Below are positions 18,279 through 28,218 of a stretch of 35,481 bases of DNA, one piece after another (position 1 is the first letter of the stretch; each line of letters starts with the position of its first letter). Below the pieces are notes generated by a model that was given only the letters and a program-made list of their open reading frames with translations, made no database searches and was not told the origin of the DNA. The translations under genes were made by a program, and so were the position numbers. The stretch covers positions 1 to 35,481 of the forward strand of contig JARBTN010000010.1 of the NCBI GenBank assembly GCA_029240195.1. Direction: 5' to 3'. Source of the stretch: Chlamydiales bacterium. GTDB taxonomy: Bacteria > Chlamydiota > Chlamydiia > Chlamydiales > JARBTN01.

Positions 18279-20006
18279 ATGAGCATTGATTCCTTTTTCA
18301 AAAAAGTCACCCGTCCTTTTCGCCATTGGCTCTTATTGCACCTCGCAATCACCTGTCTTTGGTCGATCAATCTATCTTTTAAGCCTTATTTGCTTAAAAA
18401 AATGCTCGATCAAATGAGCCGATCTTCCGATCTCTCTCTTCTAGCTGTCCCTGCTGCCATGTACATCCTGCAAGCGATTGTCATGTCTGCCGCTTTCCTC
18501 CTTTTAAATTGGCTTTCTTTAAAGTTTGTGCCTGCCATCAAGCGCCACTGCTCTTTATACCTCATGGAGCACACCATCAATCACAGCCATGAGTTTTATC
18601 TCGACCAACTGGCCGGCTCTTTGGCGAGCAAAGTCAAAGACATTGTAGCAGCAGTCCCCAATATGCTGGCGCTTGTGATCGATGGATTCATCGGCAGCGC
18701 TCTAGCTCTATGTATTGCCATCATCACTTTGGCGACTGTCGATTTTAAAATAGCCCTCTTCATGATGGGATGGGCAATCGCCTATACCTGGCTAGCCTAC
18801 CGCACCAGCTTAAAAGGGATCGAGCTCAACCGACAAGTTGCCAAAGCCAGATCTCATATCATGGGGGGCATCGTTGACACATTCACCAATATCTTCAACG
18901 TGCGCCTCTTCACGGGCAAAGAGCAAGAAATCCATTCTTTGAGTGCCCTTCTCGATGCGGGCGTCTTGGCGGAGCAAAAGCGCTGGCGCTTTGTGATCCA
19001 AAGAAATGGCCTTCAAGACCTATTGTTTATCCTCTACCAAGCTGGCTGCATCTTATCTTTGGCCGTTGGGTTTTCTCAAGGGGTGATCGACGCCGGCGAC
19101 CTCGCCCTGGTGCTCACTTTAAACATCTCCCTCATCGACATGCTGCGCAACCTCTCTCGCGAATTTGTCACTTTTACAGAGCTTGTGGGCACGCTGAGCC
19201 AAGGGCTCCATGTATTGATGGGCCCCCATCAGATCGAAAGCCCCGATACCCCGCTTCAAGTGAGAGAGGGCAATATCGAGGTCAAAGAGATCTCTTTTGG
19301 CTATGGGGCAAGCGTCCCCCTCTTTGAAAATCTTTCCTTTCAAATTAAAGGAGGGCAAAAAGTGGGCATCGTCGGCCTATCGGGCAGCGGAAAGAGCACT
19401 CTTGTCAATCTCATCTTGCGCCTCTTTGAGCTGCAATCGGGGCAGATCCTCATCGACCGGCAAAACATTCGAGCCGTCTCGCTAGACACATTGAGACAAT
19501 CGATTGTCTTCATTCCCCAAGACCCCATTCTATTTCACCGATCTTTGATGGAAAATATCCGCTACGCGCGGCCCTCTGCCACAGATCAGGAGGTGCAGGG
19601 CGCCGCAAAAAAGGCGCACATTGATGCCTTCATCGAAGGTTTGCCGCAAAAGTACGAGACCCTAGTCGGCGACCGGGGCATCAAGCTCTCTGGCGGACAG
19701 AGGCAGCGCATTGCCCTTGCGCGCGCCTTTTTAAAAAACGCCCCCATTCTCATTTTGGATGAGGCGACAAGTCAGCTAGATTCCATCACCGAACAGCAAA
19801 TTCAAGAAAGCCTTTGGGACTTAATGCATGGCAAGACGACGCTCATCATCGCCCATCGCTTATCGACACTATTGAAGATGGACCGCATCTTCGTCTTCCA
19901 TGAGGGAAAAATCGTTCAAGAGGGCTCTCACGACACATTATCTCAGGAAAGAGGGCTTTACCGCAAGCTCTGGGAAAACCAAAGCGGCGGCTTTATCGGC
20001 AATTAA
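18279..20006 (+). CDS. ABC transporter, fused permease-ATPase (MsbA-type exporter)
   Basis: N-terminal TM region; GLSGSGKST, LSGGQRQRIALARAFL, LILDEATSQLD; SD AGGAGG. Confidence 0.93.
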   Translation: MSIDSFFKKVTRPFRHWLLLHLAITCLWSINLSFKPYLLKKMLDQMSRSSDLSLLAVPAAMYILQAIVMSAAFLLLNWLSLKFVPAIKRHCSLYLMEHTINHSHEFYLDQLAGSLASKVKDIVAAVPNMLALVIDGFIGSALALCIAIITLATVDFKIALFMMGWAIAYTWLAYRTSLKGIELNRQVAKARSHIMGGIVDTFTNIFNVRLFTGKEQEIHSLSALLDAGVLAEQKRWRFVIQRNGLQDLLFILYQAGCILSLAVGFSQGVIDAGDLALVLTLNISLIDMLRNLSREFVTFTELVGTLSQGLHVLMGPHQIESPDTPLQVREGNIEVKEISFGYGASVPLFENLSFQIKGGQKVGIVGLSGSGKSTLVNLILRLFELQSGQILIDRQNIRAVSLDTLRQSIVFIPQDPILFHRSLMENIRYARPSATDQEVQGAAKKAHIDAFIEGLPQKYETLVGDRGIKLSGGQRQRIALARAFLKNAPILILDEATSQLDSITEQQIQESLWDLMHGKTTLIIAHRLSTLLKMDRIFVFHEGKIVQEGSHDTLSQERGLYRKLWENQSGGFIGN

Positions 20007-20042
20007 CAAAAGGTTTTTCCATTTGCCATGGAAAACAGAGCT

Positions 20043-20585
20043 TCATATGCCCTCTTTGTACCAAAACATTGCCCCCCGCTGCCAATTCCGGTTGTAGTTA
20101 GGCGCTGACTTTGCTAAAATCTCTTCTTTTGCCAGGCGGTGGAGCTCGAGCAACACTTTGGCTTTGATACGGCCATCTCCAGCAAGGAGTTTGCTCCTCA
20201 TCTCATCTGCATAAGCGTCTTTTCCCGCCATTAACGCCAGGTCGTTTTTCATCTGCTGCAACTGGCAGAGGGTTTTGCTGTTTTTCTTTAAGCTGATGAG
20301 AAGAGGGATCTCTACAGCGACGCCGATGCCTAAGAGAGCAAGGCCTATCCCAATAATTGTCAGGCCGCTGACTAGGGAGATAGGTGGGAAGAAAAAAGTG
20401 AATACCATCAGGGAAATGCCGCCAGCTACCCAAAAGAGGCCGCCCAAGAGGAGAGGAGATCTTTCGAAAATTTTCATCTTGAGCTTTCTGCCAGTTCTTG
20501 TTGCTTGCTCAATATCTAGATCAAGCCTATTGCCAATCAACTGTAGCTCTTCTTTAGTGAAGGTGATCACTTGTGCTGAAATCAA
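20043..20585 (-). CDS. Hypothetical membrane protein, two predicted TM helices
   Basis: LLGGLFWVAGGISLMVFTFFFPPISLVSGLTIIGIGLALLGIGVAV. Confidence 0.65.
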   Translation of the reverse strand: MISAQVITFTKEELQLIGNRLDLDIEQATRTGRKLKMKIFERSPLLLGGLFWVAGGISLMVFTFFFPPISLVSGLTIIGIGLALLGIGVAVEIPLLISLKKNSKTLCQLQQMKNDLALMAGKDAYADEMRSKLLAGDGRIKAKVLLELHRLAKEEILAKSAPNYNRNWQRGAMFWYKEGI

Positions 20586-20625
20586 TTACCTGAAGACTCT
20601 ATTTTAAAGAAGAAGCGAGCTTGGC

Positions 20626-20657
20626 AAAGCCCCTAAATTTATGGATGAGGAGGCTCA
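20626..20657. repeat. 32-bp dispersed repeat, copy A
   Basis: aaagcccctaaatttatggatgaggaggctca; 29/32 identical to 30935-30966. Confidence 0.65.
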
Positions 20658-20705
20658 AAGAGCGAAGAAAAGAGAGGGAAAAGAGAAACTTTTAAATCCC
20701 GTTTG

Positions 20706-20742
20706 AGACAAAAAAAAGGCCTCACCAAAATGATGAGGCCTT
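20706..20742 (-). terminator. Rho-independent terminator of the SpoIID-like gene
   Basis: Minus strand AAGGCCTCA-tcattttgg-TGAGGCCTT followed by TTTTTT. Confidence 0.85.
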
Positions 20743-20783
20743 GAGACACTTAAGAGAACAGCGACGCCGAACAACGGCGAAAA

Positions 20784-21641
20784 TTACACTCTCTTATTTT
20801 TCTTTTCAGGCAAGTGGTCTAAGCTAGCGATGCGACTTTCTGGAAAGAAGGCTGAAATGATCTTCGGTGCGTCAGCCCCTTTTTTCGCCATGGAGCAGGC
20901 CCTTGGAATTGACAGCCCGGCTTTTGGGTCTTCGCCCCAAGAGACAGGAAATGGCTTGATGGCATGCATGCCGCGGCCGAAAGAAGACATGACAAAATAG
21001 CGCGTGTCGTGGACCGCTCTTTCAATTCCATTGCGAAAATCAGTCACGCCATAGCCGAAGTAGCCCACTTCCTTGGCGTCGACATGCCAGTAGCGATTCT
21101 TAGCCGAGAGCGCTCGGTAACAGGCGTCTGTGCGCGCGGTGATGGCCAATGCCGCTAGCACCTCTTCTGGCAGAGGCTGGCTGATAGAAGCGCTCAGCAA
21201 AGAGAGGATGTAATCTTCGACCAGCACTTCGTTGACGATGCTGATGGTGCCGGCAATATTGTAGAGGTAGATTTTTCCTCGGTATTCAATCCCATTGACA
21301 ACTGTCGTGGTCGTCTCTAGATCGGGCACGAGGCAGATTTGGTAGACGCCAGGAAAGAGCTCTCCCCAGCGGATGCCGCTATCTAAGGGATGGACCTGAC
21401 TGCTTTTGGGAGCAAAGCCGGTGGCCAACTTGGCCCTTTGATAGGGGTCGTAGACGTTGTATTTGCCCTTCACCTCGACCGAAGCGTCTGATAAATCTGA
21501 GGCGATGAGCACGCGGATGGCAGGCGCCTCCACCCTCTTCTCCAACCCTAGAGCTTCTTTTGCCTTCTGAATGAAGCTTGCTTGCAGTGGCGCCGCCATG
21601 AAAAGAGCTGCCAGACAAAGCGACGTGATTCTAAGAATCAT
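20784..21641 (-). CDS. SpoIID/LytB-domain protein
   Basis: Signal peptide; LYNIAGTISIVNEVLVEDYILSLLSASISQPLPEEVLAALAITARTDACYRA matches the SpoIID core. Confidence 0.8.
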   Translation of the reverse strand: MILRITSLCLAALFMAAPLQASFIQKAKEALGLEKRVEAPAIRVLIASDLSDASVEVKGKYNVYDPYQRAKLATGFAPKSSQVHPLDSGIRWGELFPGVYQICLVPDLETTTTVVNGIEYRGKIYLYNIAGTISIVNEVLVEDYILSLLSASISQPLPEEVLAALAITARTDACYRALSAKNRYWHVDAKEVGYFGYGVTDFRNGIERAVHDTRYFVMSSFGRGMHAIKPFPVSWGEDPKAGLSIPRACSMAKKGADAPKIISAFFPESRIASLDHLPEKKNKRV

Positions 21642-21734
21642 GGTTTTTCCCCTTCTTTAAATCTCTTAGGTCTTAAATGTTCACAATTGGAACGATATAA
21701 ATCAAATAAAAAGCAACCCTTTCAATTCTGCCAT

Positions 21735-22772
21735 TCAACCGAGGAGATGGGTCAGATTCAAATGGCGGTAAGCTAGCTCTGTCGCCTCTCGGCCGCGCGA
21801 TGTCCTTTTAATGAACCCCTCCATCAAGAGGTAGGGCTCATAGACCTCTTCGATGGTGCTCCCCTCCTCGCCAACGCTAGCGGCAATAGTGCCGATGCCG
21901 ACCGGGCCGCCGCCATGCTGCTCGATGATGACCGCTAAAATTTTCTTGTCCATTTCATCGAGACCCCGCTCATCGATAGCCAGCATATGGAGAGCCTGCC
22001 GGACTTTCGCTAGGGAGCTTTTTTGAATGTGCTGATGCATCTCTAAATAGTCGCGCACCCAGCGCAGCAAGTTGTTGGCAATGCGCGGCGTTCCCCGGCA
22101 GCGATGCGCCACTTCAAATAAGCTCTCTTGATCGAGCTCTAAGTTCATGATATGCGCTGAGCGGGTCAAGATTTTGGCGATCAGCTCCGGAGTGTAGTAG
22201 TCTAAGCGCAGGTGCGCTTGAAAGCGCGAGCGCAGCGGCGCAGAAATCATCCCGCTGCGAGTCGTCGCCCCGATCAAGGTGAATTGATTGAGCTTAGTCT
22301 GCACACTTCGAGAAAAGGGGCCCTTGTCGATCACCAAGTCGAGCACAAAATCTTCAATGGCCGGATAGAGGTACTCCTCGACATTTTTGTTCAAGCGGTG
22401 GATCTCATCGATAAAGAGCACATCCCCCTCTTGCAAATTGGTCAAGATGCCTGCCAAATCGCCTGGGATTTCGATCACTGGGCCAGAGGCGACGACTAAA
22501 TTGCCCCCCATGGCTCTAGCGATGATGTGGGCTAAGGTGGTCTTGCCAAGGCCCGGCGGCCCAAAAAAGAGGCAATGGCCCAAGGGCTCTTTTCTCTTCT
22601 TGGCGGCCCCAATCAGGACGGCCAGGCGGTCGCGAATGGCATCTTGGCCGACAAATTCGTCCAGCTGCTTAGGCCTTAGAGGCACTTCAAAAGAGACATC
22701 TTCTTTTTTAAAGGAAGACTCGATAAATTGCTCGCTCATTTTTGGCAAACCCCTGCTCTTAGATTGCTCCAA
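21735..22772 (-). CDS. ruvB: Holliday junction DNA helicase RuvB
   Basis: FFGPPGLGKTTLAHIIA, DVLFIDEIHRLNKNVEEYLYPAIEDF, LIGATTRSGMISAPLRSRF, GGGPVGIGTIAASVGEE. Confidence 0.98.
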   Translation of the reverse strand: MEQSKSRGLPKMSEQFIESSFKKEDVSFEVPLRPKQLDEFVGQDAIRDRLAVLIGAAKKRKEPLGHCLFFGPPGLGKTTLAHIIARAMGGNLVVASGPVIEIPGDLAGILTNLQEGDVLFIDEIHRLNKNVEEYLYPAIEDFVLDLVIDKGPFSRSVQTKLNQFTLIGATTRSGMISAPLRSRFQAHLRLDYYTPELIAKILTRSAHIMNLELDQESLFEVAHRCRGTPRIANNLLRWVRDYLEMHQHIQKSSLAKVRQALHMLAIDERGLDEMDKKILAVIIEQHGGGPVGIGTIAASVGEEGSTIEEVYEPYLLMEGFIKRTSRGREATELAYRHLNLTHLLG

Positions 22773-24111
22773 TGGCTTGGAAAAAGACTAAGGTGATTAA
22801 AAAAGGCGTGCTATATTTTAAGCAAAACATAAAGCACGGACGCAGCCACTTTCTTTTTTGAGCCGTCTCTTCGGAGGAGAAGAGAGCGCTCCAAAGGCGC
22901 TCAGGGTTCCCTTTCCAGCCCACCAAAAGGACGGCCAAAAGCCCTCCCATGGGAATTAAAATGTCGGATGAAAGCTTGCTGATGGCATCTAAAAAAGTCA
23001 AGCCCTGCCATGTCCAACCGGCCAGCAAGCTTGAAGATAAGGCGCTTGGCACTCCTAACGAGAAGCTGGCCAGGCAGACTAAAGTGGTGCTCTTTCTTCT
23101 CGACCACTTCTTTTCATCGACCAGATAAGCAATGGAGGGCTCTAAGGCTGAGATTTGCGACGTTAATGCGGCAATGGAGACCAAGGAGAAAAAAGCCAGC
23201 GATAAGATATATCCGGAAGGCATTTGGCTGAAGACAAGGGGCAAGTTGAGGAAGATCAGCTCATAGCCGCTATCTAGCTCGCCGCCGACGCTGAATACGA
23301 TGGTGAAGATAGCAACAGCCGATAAGATAGAGATCAGCGTATCGACCAGGGCCACTTGCAAGCTGCTGGCCCAAACGCCTTGCCGCGGGCCCAGATAGCT
23401 GCCGTAGGTGACCATGGTCCCTTGGCCGATGCTTAATGTGAAAAAAGACTGGCCGAGTGCCACTAAAGCGGCTGTGGGTGTCAGCGCCTGCCAATCGGGC
23501 CTAAATAGGAAAGCGAGCGCCTCATGCGAGCGATCGAGGGAGAGCCCTTTGACCACCAGTCCAATTAAGATGACAAAGAGCAGCGGCATCATCCAGCGCG
23601 TGCTCCGCTCGATGCCGGAGCGCACCCCTAAAATTAAAATGAGGGCGCTCAAAGACATGAACAGGGCATGATAGGAAAGGCCCCAGTAGGGGTTGGCTGT
23701 GAGCAACTGAAAATGGCTCTTCACCTCTAAAGGAGAGGAAAAGGAGGTCACCCGGCCCAATAGCGATTCAACTAAAAAGCCCACAATCCAGGCGGCAATG
23801 GCGCTATAAAAGGAGCTGACGAAAAAACCGGTCAAGATGGTCATCTTGCCCAAGCGGCCAAAGCTGTTCGTCCCACCGACCTCTTGAAAGGCCTTAGCAG
23901 GTCCGCCATGGGACATTTTACCGAGCGCCAGTTCTGCCAAGAAGGCGGGAACGCCAATTAAGAGAAGGAAGATGATATATAAGGCGATGAAGGCGGCTCC
24001 GCCGGAGCTGCCCACTAAATAGGGGAAACGCCAGATATTTGCCAAGCCGACAGCCGATCCCGCAGCAGCCAGCACGAAGCCAATTTTAGAAGTCCAACTC
24101 TCTCTTTGCAC
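22759..24111 (-). CDS. Sodium-dependent transporter, NSS/SNF family
   Basis: WTSKIGFVLAAAGSAVGLANIWRFPYLVGSSGGAAFIALYII. Confidence 0.93.
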   Translation of the reverse strand: MQRESWTSKIGFVLAAAGSAVGLANIWRFPYLVGSSGGAAFIALYIIFLLLIGVPAFLAELALGKMSHGGPAKAFQEVGGTNSFGRLGKMTILTGFFVSSFYSAIAAWIVGFLVESLLGRVTSFSSPLEVKSHFQLLTANPYWGLSYHALFMSLSALILILGVRSGIERSTRWMMPLLFVILIGLVVKGLSLDRSHEALAFLFRPDWQALTPTAALVALGQSFFTLSIGQGTMVTYGSYLGPRQGVWASSLQVALVDTLISILSAVAIFTIVFSVGGELDSGYELIFLNLPLVFSQMPSGYILSLAFFSLVSIAALTSQISALEPSIAYLVDEKKWSRRKSTTLVCLASFSLGVPSALSSSLLAGWTWQGLTFLDAISKLSSDILIPMGGLLAVLLVGWKGNPERLWSALFSSEETAQKRKWLRPCFMFCLKYSTPFLITLVFFQAIGAI

Positions 24112-24372
24112 AGGGGCACCTAACTTTTTTAATTCATCAAGAGTGGAAAAGTATATCCAAAATCAGCCTTTCTGGCGATATAAAAGGGCCTTAAAAAGCA
24201 ATCCCCTTTTTTAAGCCCTGAAAGCGGGCGCCCCTTTTAAAATTTTATTTTATTCCCCCTTTAAACTATCCTACCCAAAAGCGCTTGCCTAAAAAAAAGT
24301 AAAAATAAGGCGCTCAAAGCCGCACATGCGATCCAACTGACACAGACTTCACCGAAAAAGAAGGAGTTTCTT

Positions 24373-24852
24373 ATGCGCACAGCCCAATCCATTGAGCTCA
24401 ATAAACTGACCGATTGCTACGTAGAATGGTTGAAAGGAGAAGAAAAAGAAAAGGCCGTCGACTGCAAAATTAAAGGGGTCGCTCTGCAAGTCATCTTTAA
24501 AAGAGGGTATCGCATCTACCCCTTGAAAGACGCCCCAAGAGGGTCCTTTCGCCCCCACTCGATCAATTTTATCGGCACAGATCTCAAAATTCACCTGTTG
24601 GCGCAAGGGTTTTCCATGCCAAAAGATGGCGCCGAGAGCGAGATTCAGCCCCTCAATGAAAAGCTTGGCAGAAGCGGCGTGCAGGTGCGCGTATTCAAAG
24701 ATGTCGAAGCCTACCAGCAAGCAGCTCAAGCCCAGGAAGAAGAAGACAGCGAAATTCTCAAGCCCGACTGGACCTCCATCGATCTTCTGATCAATGCCGC
24801 GGAAGCGGTCTATGAATTCACTCAAAAGATCCTTCCGCCGCATTTCAAGTGA
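24373..24852 (+). CDS. Hypothetical protein
   Basis: ORF with SD AAGGAG; no recognised domain. Confidence 0.65.
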   Translation: MRTAQSIELNKLTDCYVEWLKGEEKEKAVDCKIKGVALQVIFKRGYRIYPLKDAPRGSFRPHSINFIGTDLKIHLLAQGFSMPKDGAESEIQPLNEKLGRSGVQVRVFKDVEAYQQAAQAQEEEDSEILKPDWTSIDLLINAAEAVYEFTQKILPPHFK

Positions 24853-25018
24853 GGCTGAAAACGAACGGCAGCCCACTTTTTCTCCTGGAGCTAAAAAATG
24901 TAGCTCCAGATTGCAGTTCCCTCTTCTTTATTTTGTCAATTAAGGACAGAAAGGGTTTTGAATTTAAAGAGAGATCTTCTTATAATTTCCCCTTTCAATC
25001 TTTAAAGCGAACCTTTTT

Positions 25019-25867
25019 ATGTCTCAAAAAGAAGGCCCTCAGCCGGTTAAAAAATTTTTTAAGAAAAAGCCCAAAAGTCATCCGCCAAAAGACTCTCAGC
25101 CTAAAGAGCATACGCCAAAAGACACCTCTTGGCAAAAGTCGAGCGCTTGGTACGATCAGATCGTCGGGGAAAAAGGGCACTACTACCATCAACATGTCAT
25201 CTTGCCCAAGATCCTTCCCCTCTTTAAAAACCCAAGCGAAGACAGCCTGCTCGATTTAGCTTGTGGCCAGGGCATTTTAGGGCGGCAGCTGCCCAATACC
25301 CCCTACCAGGGCGTCGACCTCTCTTCAGCGTTGATCCAAAAAGCCAAGCAATACGATCAGAGCCCGGGGCATCGCTATCAAGTGGGCGACATCTCTAAGC
25401 CGCTGAAAATTGACGCCACCTTTAGCCACGCCTCGATCATCTTGGCCATTCAAAATATCCGCGAACCGCTCAAGGCCTTTCAGCAGGCAGCGAAGCATTT
25501 AAAGCCGGGCGGCAAACTGATGCTCGTACTCAATCACCCCTGCTTTAGGATCCCTCGGCAGTCGAGCTGGGAAGTGGATTTGCCCAACCAAATTCAATAC
25601 CGGCGCATCAACCGCTACCACTCCTCGATGGAGATCCCCATCCAAACCCACCCAGGGCAAAAAGAGCAGTCGGAAAACACCCTCTCCTTCCACCACCCGC
25701 TCTCTGAATACTTCCGCTGGCTCAAAGAGGCCGGCTTTGTGGTGGAGCTGCTCGACGAGTGGTACTCTGATAAGGAGTCGGAGGGAGGGCGCGCACGCAT
25801 GGAAAATGCCAGCCGCTTTGAGATCCCCCTCTTCCTGTTCTTGCTGGCAGCCAAAAAAGAACTGTAA
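25019..25867 (+). CDS. Class I SAM-dependent methyltransferase
   Basis: SLLDLACGQGILGRQLPNTPYQGVDLSSALIQKAKQY; basic N-terminal extension. Confidence 0.88.
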   Translation: MSQKEGPQPVKKFFKKKPKSHPPKDSQPKEHTPKDTSWQKSSAWYDQIVGEKGHYYHQHVILPKILPLFKNPSEDSLLDLACGQGILGRQLPNTPYQGVDLSSALIQKAKQYDQSPGHRYQVGDISKPLKIDATFSHASIILAIQNIREPLKAFQQAAKHLKPGGKLMLVLNHPCFRIPRQSSWEVDLPNQIQYRRINRYHSSMEIPIQTHPGQKEQSENTLSFHHPLSEYFRWLKEAGFVVELLDEWYSDKESEGGRARMENASRFEIPLFLFLLAAKKEL

Positions 25868-25908
25868 GAAACGCTCAAGAAGAAACGCTCAAGAAGAAAC
25901 GCTCAAGC
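25866..25908. repeat. Short tandem repeat, 14-bp unit AAGAAGAAACGCTC, ~3 copies
   Basis: aagaaacgctcaagaagaaacgctcaagaagaaacgctcaagc across a convergent gene junction. Confidence 0.8.
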
Positions 25909-27952
25909 GCCCAATCAAGGCAGCGATAGCCGGCATGCCGGATGCCACTTGCCAGTCGCCGTTGATCTTTTGCTGCACATAGAGCGTCGCCTCTTGCCCG
26001 ATCGGCTTGAGATGGGAGTGAACGGGCAACAGCGCATCGATTGAGGGATCTGTAGCCCGGCGCCAAATGAGGCTCTTGAAGGGGAGGAAACTTTGTCCAA
26101 TCAAACGGGCGACCTCCTCTCTTTGATCCTCCTCTGCCAGAGCGACGACTAGCAAAGGGCCTTCTTGGCAGTAGCGCTCTAAGCTATAGCATAAGTAGCC
26201 ATAGCCTACGGGGTGCTTTAGAAGATAGGGATGCGCCCCTTTAAAGATATCCTTGGCCTGCTTTAAAAAGCGCTCCTCTAAAGTCATGCGGTAGAGGCGC
26301 AGCAAATTTTCGGCATGCACCGAGTTTCCGGAGGGCTCTGCCCCATCAGAAAAATGGCATTTGCGGCCAAAGAAGGGATGAAGCCTTTCTTTAGTCTGAT
26401 AAAAAGCACCTCCCACCTTCTTGAAGCCCCGCTCCACCTGCTCATTGAGCGTGAGAGCCAGCTTCAAGTGCTTGGCATCCCCGCCCACTTCAAAGAGCGT
26501 CAACCAGGCGCGAATGGCAAAGGCATACTCCTCTAGGTTGGCCTCATGGCGCACTTCAAAGAGGCGCCAGCGCCGGTAGAGAGCGCCGTCAACGATTAAA
26601 AAGTGTTCGATGAACTCAGCCGCCTTCAAAGCTGCCTGCCAATAGTCACCGCGGCCAGAGGCCGCACTTGCTAGGGCCAGGGAGTGGATCATCAAGCTAT
26701 TGGCCGAGGTCAAGATCAAATCGTCGCGCAAAGGGCGCTCTCTTTTTTGCCGCTCTTGAAAGAGCGCTTGGCGCCCAGCTTTTAGTGAATCGGCCAAAGG
26801 CTGAAGGGCGCTATTTTTCTTTCGGGCAAACTCTTCCAATGGAATTGCCACCTGCAAGATATTTTTGCCCTGAAAGCTGCCGCGCGGGCGCACACCGTAG
26901 AACTCAGCCAACAAAGAGCCCTGCTTCTCCCCTAAAAGAGAGATCACCTCTTCATAGTCCCAGGTGTAAAAAGCCCCCTCTTTGCCCTCGCTATCGGCAT
27001 CTTCGGCGGCGCAAAAAGCGCCCAAGAGATGAGTCATATCGCGCAGGATATACTCTGACACCTCCTCCATGATCTGGCGATAGAGTGGCTTTTTCGTCGC
27101 CAATAAAAGCGTTTGAGCGCTCTCTAAAAAAAGGGCATTGTCTAGCAGCATCTTTTCAAAGCTTGGCACCGACCATTTCTCATCCACACTATAGCGAGAG
27201 ATGCCGCCGCCAATTTGGTCGTAGATGCCGCCGCGGAAGACCATGGCCAGATTCTTCTCCGCTAAGAAAAGGGCGCGGCTATCGGCGGCGCGGTAGGAAT
27301 GGGCCAGCAAAAACAGGGCGTGGTAGCTTTGAGGGAACTTGGGCGCGCCACTAAACCCGCCAAATTGCGCATCGGCGCGGCGATAGAAAAGAGCTGCCGC
27401 CTCTTTTAAAAGGTCCTTGCTCGGCAAAGTTTCCCCTGAAAGCGACACATGCTTTTGAAAAAGCTGCACTCTCTTTTCAGCTTCTCCAATGAGGCGATCT
27501 CTCACCTCGCAGTCATCCCACATCGCTTTAACTCGTTCGATGACAGCAATGAACCCGCTCGTCTCATTGATGGAATAGGGAGGGATGTAGGTGAAGGCTA
27601 GAAAGGGATGAAGCGTTGGAGTCAAAAAAAGGTTGAGGGGCCATCCCGGACCTTGCTCGAGCATCAACTGAGAGATCTCCATATAAAAGAGATCGATTTC
27701 AGGTAATTCTTGGCGATCGACTTTGATGTTGATGAAGTTTTCATTTAAATGGGAGGCGATCAACGCGTCGCTAAAACTCTCCCGCTCCATCACATGGCAA
27801 TAGTGGCAAGAGGCATAGCCAATAGAAAGAAAGATCGGGCGATCGAGCTGCTTGGCCAATAAAAAAGCGGCCTCTCCCCAAGGGCGCCAAGCAATTGGAC
27901 TTGCCGCATGTCGCTCTAAATGAGGGGACTTTTCTTGTGTCAATTGATTCAT
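25889..27952 (-). CDS. Thioredoxin-domain protein, DUF255/YyaL family
   Basis: NQLTQEKSPHLERHAASPIAWRPWGEAAFLLAKQLDRPIFLSIGYASCHYCHVMERESF; start MNQL with AGGAGAAAT RBS. Confidence 0.93.
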   Translation of the reverse strand: MNQLTQEKSPHLERHAASPIAWRPWGEAAFLLAKQLDRPIFLSIGYASCHYCHVMERESFSDALIASHLNENFINIKVDRQELPEIDLFYMEISQLMLEQGPGWPLNLFLTPTLHPFLAFTYIPPYSINETSGFIAVIERVKAMWDDCEVRDRLIGEAEKRVQLFQKHVSLSGETLPSKDLLKEAAALFYRRADAQFGGFSGAPKFPQSYHALFLLAHSYRAADSRALFLAEKNLAMVFRGGIYDQIGGGISRYSVDEKWSVPSFEKMLLDNALFLESAQTLLLATKKPLYRQIMEEVSEYILRDMTHLLGAFCAAEDADSEGKEGAFYTWDYEEVISLLGEKQGSLLAEFYGVRPRGSFQGKNILQVAIPLEEFARKKNSALQPLADSLKAGRQALFQERQKRERPLRDDLILTSANSLMIHSLALASAASGRGDYWQAALKAAEFIEHFLIVDGALYRRWRLFEVRHEANLEEYAFAIRAWLTLFEVGGDAKHLKLALTLNEQVERGFKKVGGAFYQTKERLHPFFGRKCHFSDGAEPSGNSVHAENLLRLYRMTLEERFLKQAKDIFKGAHPYLLKHPVGYGYLCYSLERYCQEGPLLVVALAEEDQREEVARLIGQSFLPFKSLIWRRATDPSIDALLPVHSHLKPIGQEATLYVQQKINGDWQVASGMPAIAALIGRLSVSS

Positions 27953-28000
27953 ATTTCTCCTTATAGACCTCTTCACTAAACACAGCAAAAACTGAAAGTT

Positions 28001-28172
28001 CTAGTGCCCGACCACATTTGTTTTTACGTGTCAAACGAGCGTGAAAGCTCTTTAGAATCGATCGATTACCTGTCCCTCCATATTAAGTCAATATGAGGGG
28101 ACAGGTAGTCGTCGATTCTAGAGGCTTTGACGCCGTTTAACATGCGCAACAACATCTGTGGTCGGGCACTAG
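28001..28172. repeat. Palindromic MITE-like element, copy 2 (inverted relative to copy 1, with 50-bp internal insertion)
   Basis: CTAGTGCCCGACCACA...TGTGGTCGGGCACTAG; length is copy 1 (122) + 50. Confidence 0.88.
28066..28115. repeat. 50-bp inserted palindrome inside MITE-like copy 2
   Basis: ttacctgtccctccatattaagtcaatatgaggggacaggtagtcgtcga; TCGA on both sides could be a target duplication. Confidence 0.75.
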
Positions 28173-28218
28173 CTCTAAAAATAAATAGCGGTCAGACTTT
28201 CAAGAGCCCGGCCCCAAA

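Noticed and set aside
18126-18326. 66-aa minus ORF
   Set aside because: Composed mostly of the palindromic MITE-like element and the 5' end of the ABC gene; not a credible gene.
25866-25908. CRISPR array
   Set aside because: The repeat is only 14 bp, contiguous and without spacers; no cas genes in the window.
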